From positions 20,279,498-20,343,497 of the forward strand of contig NC_044925.1 in NCBI RefSeq assembly GCF_003576645.1: a stretch of 64,000 nucleotides of DNA. Direction: 5' to 3'. The notes under the pieces were generated by a model. That model was given only the letters and a program-made list of their open reading frames with translations. It did no database searches and had not been told where the DNA came from. A program made the translations under genes and the position numbers. The stretch comes from Ipomoea triloba. Lineage: Eukaryota; Streptophyta; Magnoliopsida; Solanales; Convolvulaceae. Positions 12,901 through 23,800 of the stretch are shown piece by piece; position 1 is the stretch's first letter; each line of letters begins with the position of its first letter.

Positions 12901-13323
12901 AAACCCCATCACCGACTGCGCGTGCGCGTGTCCCGACGCGGCGGCGGCCTCCATCTCCGACGCAGCCTCCTCCATACCCCTGGCGTCCCCCCGGCTGGAA
13001 GCGGTCACCATCTTCCTGACGGCCTGGTAGTACGCCGCCTCCTGCTCGTCTTGATTAGCCGGATCCGTGCCTGGCTCGAAGATCGGGCTCCATGAACCCG
13101 GGTCGAGCTCGTGGTCGGGTTTCGCATCGGAGTCTATAAAATCGTCGAATCCGGGTTCCGTGGAATCAGTTTCGCCGGCGGCGGTGGTGGTGTCAGTTCC
13201 GAGGTCCTTGATATCGTCTTGTGAGATGACGAGGACGAATTGCCGGCCGAGTGTAGCAACCGGAAATACTAGGGCTAGGAGTAGGAGGAGGTATCTGAGG
13301 TTCTTGATTTTCCGATTTCGCAT
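9963..13323 (-). CDS. HRD3A: HRD3/SEL1L-type ERAD adaptor, 6 exons, complete
   Basis: Exons in coding order: 12775-13323, 11707-12195, 11367-11582, 10658-10981, 10297-10539, 9963-10193. All phases close, giving 683 aa, about the length of Arabidopsis HRD3A (EBS5). HRD3/SEL1L is the ER-membrane partner of the HRD1 ubiquitin ligase; it recruits misfolded glycoproteins for ER-associated degradation. The protein starts with a signal peptide (residues 1-26, a run of Leu). An acidic Asp/Glu-rich stretch follows, then many Sel1-like repeats (for example [57 protein letters not shown]). Near the C-terminus is one hydrophobic membrane segment ([16 protein letters not shown]). The first exon is unusually GC-rich. 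From memory, Arabidopsis HRD3A is the direct neighbour of the orthologue of the fusion gene described at 20881-35679. Confidence 0.93.
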
Positions 13324-13604
13324 CTCCGGTTGACGATTATTTTCCTCAGCAATGTTCGTCTCTGGTTAGATGGGCGAAGAAGCCGGTTGAATTATTATAT
13401 TATTTTATATGTTGCGTTTTCCACGTCATGACTGCCACAACTACCTGTAAGATCCCGCCACGTCAGTATGGACAGATAATTTCATTCACTCCTGCCAATC
13501 CTCCCTCCTTAAATAATAATTCTTCCATTTTAATTACAATTTTAAATTTATAATGAAAATTTGCATTTACTATTTTACACTCAACATTTCCTATAGACGT
13601 GATA
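13324..13604. promoter_or_regulatory. Presumed HRD3 upstream region
   Basis: This stretch upstream of the minus-strand HRD3 start would hold its promoter and 5' leader. It ends where a TIR element begins at 13605, so any promoter more than about 280 bp upstream would be interrupted by, or lie within, transposon DNA. No specific motif is assigned. Confidence 0.35.
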
Positions 13605-14843
13605 GAGTTTTTTGCACTTTTGATCCAATTAGTATTGTGACACTAACAATTTTGATTTATAACTTTCAGAACTTGTATAATTAGTTCATGAGTATAAATT
13701 TCTTAGTGCAAATAGTTCTTCCAATGAAATTTTTGTCAATTTTTTATTGAAAAATTATTTTCCATTTATAGCAAGGGTATAATGGTCTTTTTCCTTTCAT
13801 CAATTTTTTTTTTTTTTCACTTTTGGTCCCGCGAGTATTGTTGCACTAGCAATATTAATACAAAACTTTCAGAATTTACATAATTGGTCCACGAATATCA
13901 ATTTCTTAGCGCAAATGGTCATTCCAATGAAATCTTCGTCAGTTTTTTACTGAAAAATTATTTCTCCTTTATATCAGGGGTATAATAATCTTTTGCTTTT
14001 CGTCAATTTTTCACTGAAATAACCCATTCTGTGGTGTACATATCATTAGGGAGTATCATCGTCTTGAAACAAGAACAAGTCAACGATATAGCTCATGGGT
14101 TAGTAAACTCCAACGTTCATTTCATGTGGTACATGAGGCCATCTAGCAAAAGCTCAGCCTTCAAGCTCGTGAACTTGCCAAAATGGTGCAATGGTGTCCA
14201 CAAGAACATGTGTTGGCCGGCCCTTCTATGGCATGTTTCATGATTCATTACAGGTGGAATTTATCCATGGAAGCTCTTGCCAACGAACCCAAATCATTGC
14301 CTTCCCTCAATGGGGCGATCAAAGTCGCCAACGCAAAATACTTGGTGGATGTTTTTCAGAACAGAATCAGACTGTTCAGAAGTGAAGCTGCAGACATGAT
14401 AATCCTACGAGAAGATATAGAGAATTGCTATGAAAGAGAAAACACGGTGAAAAAAGAAAACACCATTATACCCCTGCTATAAAGGGGAAATATTGTTTTC
14501 GATGGAAAATTGACGGAGATTTCATTGAAAGGAAAATTTGCGTAAGAAATTAATACTCGTAGACTAATTATGCAAGTTTTGAAAGTTGTGGATCAACATT
14601 GTTAATGCCGCAATACTTGTGGGACCAAAAGTGCGAAATTAAAAATTGACAAAAAGAAAAAGAACATTATACCTCTGCTATAAAGAGGAAATAATTTTTC
14701 TAGTGAAAAATTGACGGAGATTTCACCAGAAGGACCATTTATACCAAGAAATTGATACTCGTGGACCAATTATGCAAGTTTTGAAAGTTGTGGGTCAAAA
14801 TTGTTAGTGCCACAATACCCACGAGACCAAAAGTGTAAAAACT
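13605..14843. mobile_element. TIR element with doubled ends carrying a UGT fragment
   Basis: A roughly 200-bp terminal unit is present twice in tandem at the left (about 13605-13811 and 13818-14020). It occurs twice in reverse complement at the right (about 14446-14650 and 14651-14843). All four share cores such as cacttttggtcc and a stretch around cataattggtccacgagtat. Between them lies a UDP-glycosyltransferase fragment. Long inverted ends around a host-gene fragment suggest a Pack-MULE or similar element. The possible 9-bp flanks gacgtgata and aacttgata match at seven positions, so the target duplication is only tentative. Confidence 0.75.
13991..14420 (+). pseudogene. UDP-glucosyltransferase (UGT84-like) C-terminal fragment
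   Basis: Translation in shifting frames gives VYISLGSIIVLKQEQVNDIA, then WCPQEHVLAGPSMACFMIHY, then AFPQWGDQ and AKYLVDVF. These are the conserved C-terminal parts of plant family 1 glycosyltransferases, including the PSPG box that binds UDP-glucose. The wording is closest to UGT84-type hydroxycinnamate/benzoate glucosyltransferases. About a dozen residues are missing before the PSPG box. The normal HCGWNS is changed to HYRWNL, and the GVP step after MEAL is lost in a frameshift. It has no start and no N-terminal domain, so it is a non-functional captured fragment, held inside the TIR element 13605-14843. Confidence 0.85.
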
Positions 14844-14849
14844 CAAACT

Positions 14850-16224
14850 TGATACTACAATCACGTAGTAGAAAAAATTAAAGGGTAACTCGAGTCAAGT
14901 CGGTCAAGCAACCTTAGCTAAATTGGTCAAACAATTGACTTAATAACCACAATGCTAAACTAGTCAACTAGGGTCACACTGATAAACTCGGTTGCACACT
15001 TTTTTTTTTAAAATTAAAATAGTAAGAAAACTTTTATTTAAAACTATATCTTTTTCTTTTTATACAAAAATATACCATACTTAAGTGAGCAAATAATCGT
15101 TATAATCCCATAATATAATCAACTAACAAAAAATAAGTATTCATTTTTTTTAAAAAAAGTATTCATTTACAAGTTACAATAATTAATTAAGTATAATAGC
15201 AAACAATAGGATTAAGTACTCAATTAAAATGGGACAAAAATACATATAATTAGCCCCATAGGACATTGAGCTAGTAGAGGTAAAGCCTTACTTAATAGTT
15301 AATACTTGTGTTCCATGATAGGGTAGGGGTTGACCTCTTTGTACACGAAAATATATAGTTTGATTTTGAATCGAAACTAAATTGGATAAGAAACTTGAGT
15401 TATATAAAAAAAAAATCTAAATAGACTCATATCCTCACTTAAAATAAAAAATAAGTAGCCTTGATTTTTTAATTTTTAAAGTGACTTTATATTATGGTTG
15501 GTCTCTTGCGAATATGGATGACAACATGGTGGGGCGGAGGAGGGGAATAGGGTCCCATTTCAGGTCCACAATATAACTACTATATATACTTTCTCAACCT
15601 GTCGCCTCATCTGAGCACAAGATGCTTAACATATGTTAATTTAATATTAAATTATTAAATATATATCTTGATCTATTATGACATGTAAGATTCAAAGCCT
15701 TTTAATGGCTAGGTTAAAAGCTTCAGCCACGGCTCATGCCAATTATAGGCTCAAGCTTAACTTATATAAAACATACTTACATTGATATCATGATTTACAT
15801 AGTGCTTTGTGGATCATAACAAAAGATACATTTTTAATATACTAAAAGTACATTATTTGTGTACTGAATACTTTATACAAAATAATGTATTTTCCTTGAA
15901 TACAATGTACATTTTTAAAAAACTAAAATTACATTATTTGTATACTATATGTACATTATTTGATAGTACAATAATGATTGATTTCCACCCTTAGAAGGAA
16001 GGGTAAGTGAAAATTTAAATTTCAGCCATGGTTATTTAAATAGCTCAAAAACAGTACTGCATGTCTAAAATGTACTCCTCGCAATCCATTTATTACTCAT
16101 CACTGTCACTCCCAAACCTAACTTATCTCCCAGCTGGTTACTAGAAAATTTTCATTCTAAGGCTATGCCTTTACAAGGGAGAACTTTATTGTTATATATT
16201 ATTAACCTCCTAAACAAGAAGATC
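14850..16224. other. Intergenic DNA with a decayed SINE and ATT-rich repeats
   Basis: About 14883-15000 resembles the SINE family also seen at 23982 (ggtcaaacaattgacttaataaccacaatg). Around 15820-15970 are repeated phrases of the type tactaaaagtacattatttg, also present in other forms at 19800-19980 and 56280-56420. There is no coding evidence. The last 150 bases probably include the 3' untranslated region of the epimerase gene. Confidence 0.45.
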
Positions 16225-18668
16225 TTACTCAACTGAAAACTCAAACAGCATGGTATGCTGATACTTCTCGCCCGGTTGAACTACAATGGATGGGAAATTT
16301 GGGGTGTTGATGGCATTTGGGAAACCCTGAGTCTCTAAACAAACACCTGCATGCTTATTGTACACAGCTCCATTTTTACCGACAACTCCGTTCACATAGT
16401 TAGCAGTGTAGACCTGCATGCCAGGGGCATTGGTCCACAGGTTAAGAACCCTCGAGCTCTTGGGGTCTTTAATCTTTGCAGCGTGTTTCAAGCCCTCTTT
16501 CTCGTCTCCACAGTCGAGCACATAGTTGTGGTCGTATCCTATACCAACCTGCTGGATGTCACGACCAATTGCCTTTTCAGTGGTGAAGTCAAACGGGGTG
16601 CCTTTAACAGGCAATATTTCTCCAGTTGGAATGCTGTTTTGATCCAGAGGAGTAACATGGTTTGCCCATAGCTGAGCAGTGTGTCCGAGAATGTCCCCAG
16701 AACTGTGGCCGGCAAGGTTCCAGTATGTGTGTTGAGCCAAGCTGACAGGAGTAGGCTTATTCCCGGGAACTGCTTCCATGTCGAGCTTCAATGTTGTCTT
16801 AGAAGTAAGTGTGTACGTTGCAGTAACAGAGAGATCTCCGGGGAAACCTGCGTTCAAGGGAATGAGGAAATCACCAACCATGAGCATCTAATATTTCCCA
16901 TTAAAGATAAATTCACTAGAGTCGAGACAGAGAATAGTGCATACCTTCCTCCCCATCATGACTCTGATATTTAAAGGTAATCGAGGGGATTTCACCCTGC
17001 TTCTGTTCAACAACCTCCCATACAACCTTGTCATACCCCTTCTGTCCACCTTCAATAGAATAGTGAAAAGAAAGGGTTCAAGTAAATGAAGGAAAAGAAA
17101 GCAATCACAAACTACATAGTTTTTGAAATAATAAACCATTAAACCGTACTCCATTACTCCATATTTTTGCCCCAAAAGGTTGAATCCCAACCCCAAGGGC
17201 CTCCCACACCCCGGCCCGACAAAGTATTTGAGAGGATGTAACTCATGGTAACTTAGTGGCTCAATAGATAGAGCCAAATGCTGGTGCGCACAAGGGATCT
17301 ATCTACTCACTTTGGGCATAATCCCCACACTGCCAAGTTTTGAACCTTGGTCTCTCGCTCCAAATACTGCCTACTGAGCTAGTTAACTAAGCCCGTGCGG
17401 GCTCCATTACTCCATATTTTGTACCCACAAATGCTGATGATGCCATGCCTAGATGATTTGAACGATTGAATTAAGCGCAACTCAGGTAACATATGAGAAG
17501 AGTTGTTCTGAAAACATTTATTTTTGCAAAGTTAACTCCAACATAAGCACCAAAATTTAGATGTCCGTGAATAGAGAAATGATGCACTTCCTAGTTTGAC
17601 ATAAACTGGCCTTGCATCCCAGACGAGAACATTATTCTCTGCAATTTCTTCACGTGCCCTCTTAAATTGTTCATTAATTCTCAGCCATGGGGGGTCCATC
17701 ATTCAGTGTCAAATACTAGGCTCTCAAAATATAATCACTAGCTTGAATCTTGAATCCCTCCACACAATATTCATTTTCTTAGAATGCCAAGCTTAAGTAT
17801 GAAATGCAAATATAAGGATGCAGGATATGAGGTCAAGCATTTGATTTTTCCCTCATATACTACAGAAATATATATATAAACTTCCCCCCACCCAGCTTCT
17901 CCCAAAACAACAATTAAGCAAACAAAAAGATGTCATATTCATGGATCATAGGTGAAACATTTAATGGAAGTTGTTGAGATAGCAGAGAACTACTACTACC
18001 ATGTAGACTGTTAGGGGGATTGTTAATTGCAAGTGAATATTCAACTCCATTAAGAGTGAACTTCCCTTCTTTGATCCTATTGGCTACCCGGCCAACAATG
18101 CAGCCAAAATAAGGTGCCATTCCTTTCTGAAAAACCACCAAATCAAAGACCAGATTAATCTCATCACCAATCACCAAATCAAAACCTATTCACTCATGAA
18201 AGAACAGATCGATCAATAAGAATTGAGAAACCATAAAATCAAATGGCTCCATGAAAAAGAAGCCAATCTTGAAACGCCACTAACCAGATAGGGTTCAAGT
18301 GTATCAAATCCAAGAACCACGTCATCCAATTTCCCTTCACAATCCAGTCCAACAAGAAATCAAATAAAGATTAGATTTTTAGAAATAAATAACTAAAAAG
18401 ACAATTGAAAAGAAAAACAAATGATATAGAGTTACCAACCATCTTTATCTGGTACAGACAAGGAGAGAATACTGCACCCAAAATTGGAGACTTTGATTTG
18501 CGTGGTGCCATTGTTGAGTTCAAAGATCTTTGGCTCCGTCATTTTTAATTCATGAAATGTTGACGACGAAGATAGATATTTTCTCTGCTGAGGAAAACGA
18601 GCGAGCAGTATGAGAGTCAAAACTAAAACTGAAACTGAAGCAGAGAGATGGAGAAAGGTTATCCGCAT
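16225..18668 (-). CDS. Aldose 1-epimerase (galactose mutarotase), 5 exons, complete
   Basis: Exons in coding order: 18440-18668, 18285-18334, 18000-18126, 16945-17049, 16225-16847. Phases close and the product is 377 aa. The enzyme interconverts alpha and beta anomers of hexoses such as glucose and galactose. The family's active-site elements are present: NSLHGG (His135), AQHTYWNL (His210) and the catalytic glutamate in ETQGFP (Glu342). Residues 1-42 form an extension with a hydrophobic stretch ([19 protein letters not shown]) that looks like a signal peptide or anchor. A second in-frame ATG follows at residue 43 (MTEPKIFEL), where cytosolic family members typically begin, so two forms are possible. 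Intron 4 (17050-17999) carries a SINE. Confidence 0.92.
17168..17401 (-). mobile_element. tRNA-derived SINE in an epimerase intron
   Basis: The 234-bp insert is flanked by perfect 19-bp copies of ctccattactccatatttt (17149-17167 and 17402-17420). Read on the minus strand, the head has a polymerase III A box (tagctcagtagg) followed by a B-box-like ggttcaaaacttgg. It lies in the intron between epimerase exons 3 and 4, in the same orientation as the gene. Confidence 0.85.
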
Positions 18669-19540
18669 TCTGCATTTCTTTCGGACCTACCTGTTACATC
18701 TTCATGACTTCATCTTTGCAATTTTCTTTTTTAATAAACTACAAATAAATAATCAAAGTATTTGTAAATTTTCAAAACCATCCAAGAATCTAAAAGATAA
18801 TCACAATTAGTTTTTTAGCTAATTATGTGTTTGGAAATCTGAAAAATGATTTTTAGTGTTTGGGTGTGCTTGAAAAATTAAGTCAACCGAAATCATTTTT
18901 CGTTGATTTAGAAAAATAAGGTTATTTTAGCGAAAAATGACTTCCCTTAAAATTTGACGAAAGTCATTTCTAGACCGCCAAGTGTTTTTTTAATAAATAA
19001 TATTATTTTTCATATTATTGTAAATATTTTTATATTTTAAATATTTCTAGACCACAAAGCTACAAACCACGCCAAACATCAGAACCACAGTGCACTTGCC
19101 TCTCACACCCCAAACCCTTATCACCGCTGCCTAACACTAGTGTTTTACTGTTTTCTTGTTGCGTGCACACAAACTGGTTCCTCCTGAATCATTCCTCTTC
19201 AGCCGCGGCATATGCCAGGTCCACACCACTTCTGGCACATGTGCTGCCCATCACTACAACACCCATGTTTACTCACATTGAACAAGGGTTTACTCAACTC
19301 TCATACCCTGGTACTGCTCCAAATATGACACTAACCCCATATTAAATTAACTTAAAACCAGTACTGTCAAAGTGGGCCGAAGCTCGTGGGCTGACCCGCA
19401 CCCGCCCCACGGTGGGGCGGGTTAGGGCTACAAAAAACATGGCCCGCGAAGAAGCGGGCCTAGCCCGCTAAGGCCCGCAACCCGCACGGGCTACGGGTTG
19501 GCCCGCGACCCGCAATATTTCTTTTCAATAAATAAATAAG

Positions 19541-19573
<33 letters not shown>

Positions 19574-20880
19574 ACACTGTGTACTATGTACACATGAATA
19601 TACATTCACATTCATAAATAAGTGCTTGACCTCTAGAACTATAATAGAACAAGTTTGAATAGTTTGTAGTCAAGTTTGAAACGAGTTTAGGTAGTAGTGA
19701 AATCTCCGTATCCAATTGTATGGATGTCTATGTATATACTAGATTTTGTGATGACTTTGAGTACTATATTGGGTATTGTTAATCGGGTTTGGAACGGGTG
19801 ACAAAGTATACTATAAACCATAGACGAATATTCATTTTTAGTATACTAAATATTCATTTTAAAAAAATATTCATTTTAAAAATGAACATTCAGTATACTA
19901 AAATTAAACTTTCAGTATATTAAAAATAAACCTCATGTTAATAGTTTATCTCGTAAGATGGACCATGGTCCATAGTATATGAATAGTATAGTCATTTTCG
20001 AATGATTGAGAACATGTAATATTCATTCATATGCAAGAAATTGTAAATATAATCAGATTCGTTCACATTTGAAAATGACTAAACAAACAAGTATAAATAT
20101 GTTGTTATCCCTAATAACATGGGTAGAGTAAAAAATAAAAGATAATATTATATGTAGTCATAGTAGTAGATACGTAGATAGTATGAATAATGGTGCTGAT
20201 GGAAGAAAAAAAAATGTGTTTGGTTATAGGGTAGGTAGGTGGTGGTAAAAGTATATAAATAGGTAGTTGGGTAGATGATAATAGTTAATAGGTAAATTAA
20301 TGAAGTAAAAGTTTGTATGTACAATAATAGCAATTATAGGTAAAGTGATGTGTGTTTTTGTATTTTGAAAAAGAAATTTAGAACAAGAAAAAATTGTTTT
20401 CCTAATCCTTTGAATTGAAAAAAAAAATAAATAAATAATAACAATAATAATAATAATAATAATAATATAATAATAATTATTATTATTATTATTATTATTA
20501 TTATAGATGAAAAAAATGAAAAACAGTGCTAAAAATCATTTTCCAGAAAAAAGGAAATTTTTTCCATAAACTAAAAGCACCTTCCATATATGATGTTGTC
20601 AATTCTTTTATTTTATTTTATCAAGTAAAGACATGAATAGCAGGCAGAAACACAATTGGCTGAAGAAGATCATATGATCCTGAGAACAAAGAATGAAAAT
20701 TTAAAGTCCAACAATGAATCATGAACTAAACACCAGAGCTCCCAATAACCAGGTTGAATTCAGCATCCTATAATTCAAAGAATTATTGATATTATTAACC
20801 AGTGTTTTAGTTTGAGGAGAGATCAAGCACCGGGGCGCATTCACTGTCAGCTTATTGTGTCTTGATGTACAATAAAGTGT
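18669..20880. other. Intergenic region with hAT-like terminal repeats and microsatellites
   Basis: Upstream of the epimerase and downstream of the fusion gene. About 18825-18990 and 20525-20590 contain phrases typical of Ac/hAT-type MITEs (gtgtttgg, aaaaatgattttt, catttttcgttg). At 19363-19513 is a GC-rich block of ggcccgc/gcgggcc motifs resembling one end of a plant hAT element; its partner end is not seen. A (TA)n(TG)n tract lies near 19542-19575, and an AAT/ATT palindromic microsatellite at 20440-20505. A 60-codon frame at 19163-19345 is not recognised. Confidence 0.5.
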
Positions 20881-23800
20881 CTAGTGTGCTTTTCCCGATG
20901 AGCCAAACAGACGCATTTTCTCTGCAACCACGGCCTTCATGGCTTCCTTCGCAGAGTTCATCACGTGAATGAGGTCCTTCTTGGGGCTACTCAGTGTTTC
21001 CATGTAAGCCTTCCGCACCTCAGTATTCACGTTGAACTTTCTCACTCCGAGCTTTATGCATTCCTGGGTGTAGCAGTGGAACAAACCAAGTTCAGACCAA
21101 TTTTAACAACATTGCTCTGGTTTGAATTAGTTAGTAACATTTGAAATTCTAGGTGTCTTGGAATGAATGTCTAGTCGAGGTGAAATTTAGGGGTTTGTTA
21201 TGTATACCTCGATGATTTCCTTTGACAATCCAGACGCTCCATGGAGAACCAGGTGAACTCCTTTCTTTGAACACAAATCGTAGAGATCCTGGACAGACAA
21301 TACAGAGGCAAGGATCAGCATTCGGGGCCATGTCATTTTACTCTTGCTATGTGTTTATTATCTCTTCCTTTTTGCTTCTCGATGATCAACTCAACCCATT
21401 CATTGTTCAGTAATCTTTTAAAGCAAAAATATCTTCTTTTTTATTGGAAAATTGAACTTACTAGGATCAAAGTTTAAATCAAACTCAAGTTAACTAACAC
21501 AAAAAACAGTAATGGACACTTACAATGGGGTGGAGGAGGTAATTTTTACTTCCTTCCCATAATGGCTGTCTTATTTTCCTGTTTAGTCCATCACAAAAAT
21601 AATGCATACTTTTGGTTCCTGGGCGGTAGATTGTGGACAAGGTCACAGGTTCGAGCCCTAACAGTCGCAGTGTGGGAGTTCCATCACTCTGTGGTGGCCG
21701 GTGGGTCTTTGTGGGCACTAGGCACTGGACCTCCCACCTAATGGGCCGCTAAGTCACTGTGATTTACTCCTCCACAATCCTGGAGCCAGGGTGTGGGGCC
21801 CTCGGGGAGGGATTTCCCCTTTTGTGGACAACTTTTATGTTTCTAACTTACACTTTTGTGAGTTTTGTCTTTTGTCCTTTAAGATTACCCTTTTTAACTT
21901 TTCACTTGGTGGGTCCCATTTGATTGTACTCCTAATGCCTTTATGGGTAAACTTGGAAAAAAAATTAAAATCTAAATTGTTTCCTTGATAACCATGCCAA
22001 ACACAACTAATGCAGCCTTTATGGGATTTGAGATACAAAGAAGGAAAAGAAAAGACGAGAAGTGCGATTGACCTTAAGCAAATCGAGTCTGAGATTTGGC
22101 CCGCTTGGAGGGTATTTCCCATGAACATTTCCGATGCACACTGCCAACGCATCTATGCCCGTGGCCTCAATGAAGTCATTAGCCTGAAAATCAGATGCAG
22201 AAGGACGACATTAGCAATGGAATGGAAGCAACGACCTGAGCACCGACTGTATTCCATAAACTACGAGTATTAAAAGAGCACCTGATTGACATCGGTCAGC
22301 TTAGCTTCGTAATCTTCCACAGTCAAGTCATCTTCTGTACCCGACAATCTTCCCAACTCAGCTTCAACCAATAAATTTTTCGAGTGTGCCAACGCAGAGA
22401 TGAACTTTGTGTAAGAAGTGTTCTCTTCAAATGGCAGGTGTGAACCATCAACCATGACTGAATCAAATCCCTGCAAAATAGAAGCCAATTAATTACACCC
22501 ACACCCACACTTATCGAGCTAGAGCTCAAGAGAAGACTTGGACCAAAGAAACAAACCACGAGAAACTTACCATCTCAATAGCTTCCAACAACTCTTGCTT
22601 TGAACTTCCATGGTCAAAGTGAACCGTAATAGGAACCTGTCAATAACGCTTGTGAATTATACTTGCAAGAAGCTGGGTGGCAAAGAACTGGGTATGGCCT
22701 ATGTGGATATGCAAGAACATGATATTTTAAAATTCAAACGCGCATTAAATCCCTTAAAAACCCAGTTAGAAGTACTTTACACCCTTAGCAGACAGGAAAG
22801 ATATACTAAGCATGCGACATTTTAGTTTCTTAGAACATAAACAAATCAGATTCTTTTCGGCTTGCTTCCAGGGATATAAAACTTTCCCTTGGGTTCCACA
22901 GAACCTTAACTTAAGAATGAACAAACCTTTTTGGCAGCATTCTTAATTTGATACATATCTGATACGCAGCCAGTACCAACACATAAACGCGTAACTTAAT
23001 CTCATATACATAATTTTGTACTCGGGTTTTATATTGAACTTTCTTCAACCAGCTGGAAAATGCCACTTACGGTAGCATGTTCTGCAGCCGCTACACAGCA
23101 TGCAACCAGCGGAATTCCTCCTTCCTTGAAGGCACTCGGGTGGATCTAGAAAAGAAATATAAGAGTTAAAAGGAATATCATCCAAAAGGTGCAAAGCTTC
23201 AACGTATTAAATATAAGGATGAACAGTAATGTAGGCGGCTTCTAATGTCATCTAGGAAAACCAGAAGATATATGTTGCAGCTATAGAGGATTAAACGTGG
23301 TTGAAACCTGGCCATTTTCTGCATTGCGATATGGATATGAACATAGAATTTGCATATGTAGAAAGAAGAGAGCATGCATTTCATAAATTTGGATTAGGTT
23401 TAGAATTTAAGCCAAAACTGAAATATTTAATTTTGCATCTTTTTGTGAATATTAAATATAAAACTTTCATCTTTAGTGTTGCTTTACGTTTAAGCATCTT
23501 TTAGTATGTCACTACAAATCGCAAACATTATAGAAAGGCCTTGGTTGAATTGCTTTACATTTAAGCATCTTTTAGTGTGTCACTACAAATCACAAACATT
23601 ATAGAAACTTAGAAAGGCCTTGGTAGAATTGAAATTTTGAAATTTATGGTCTGAATGTGAGCATTTAAACCTGTAAAATAGCAGGACTCTTTTCATCCTC
23701 TGCTGCAGCAACAACTGCTTCAACTCCTTCCATGTTATAGACATTAAAAGCACCGAGAGCATATTCACCCCTTTCAGCATTCTATTTGCAGTAAACACGT

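Larger units (their letters stand above)
20881..23781 (-). other. Fusion gene, domain 4: class II ketose-bisphosphate aldolase (exons 36-42)
   Basis: Exons: 23671-23781, 23071-23145, 22571-22636, 22282-22470, 22073-22183, 21208-21288, 20881-21063. The domain resembles bacterial GatY/KbaY/Fba zinc aldolases, which cleave ketose (bis)phosphates to DHAP plus an aldehyde. The catalytic Asp and zinc ligand are in VHFDHG (Asp1174, His1175). Further likely metal or active-site residues are in VEAELG, GNVHG (His1272) and VLHGASG (His1304). The C-terminus ends GSSGKAH with a TAG stop. All residues expected for activity are present, so cleavage of a phosphorylated product made by the kinase domain is plausible. 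The real substrate cannot be read from sequence. Confidence 0.9.

Noticed and set aside
12789..13333. Several plus-strand frames opposite HRD3 exon 1
   Set aside because: HRD3 exon 1 is GC-rich and clearly coding on the minus strand (signal peptide, acidic region, Sel1 repeats); the opposite frames match nothing.
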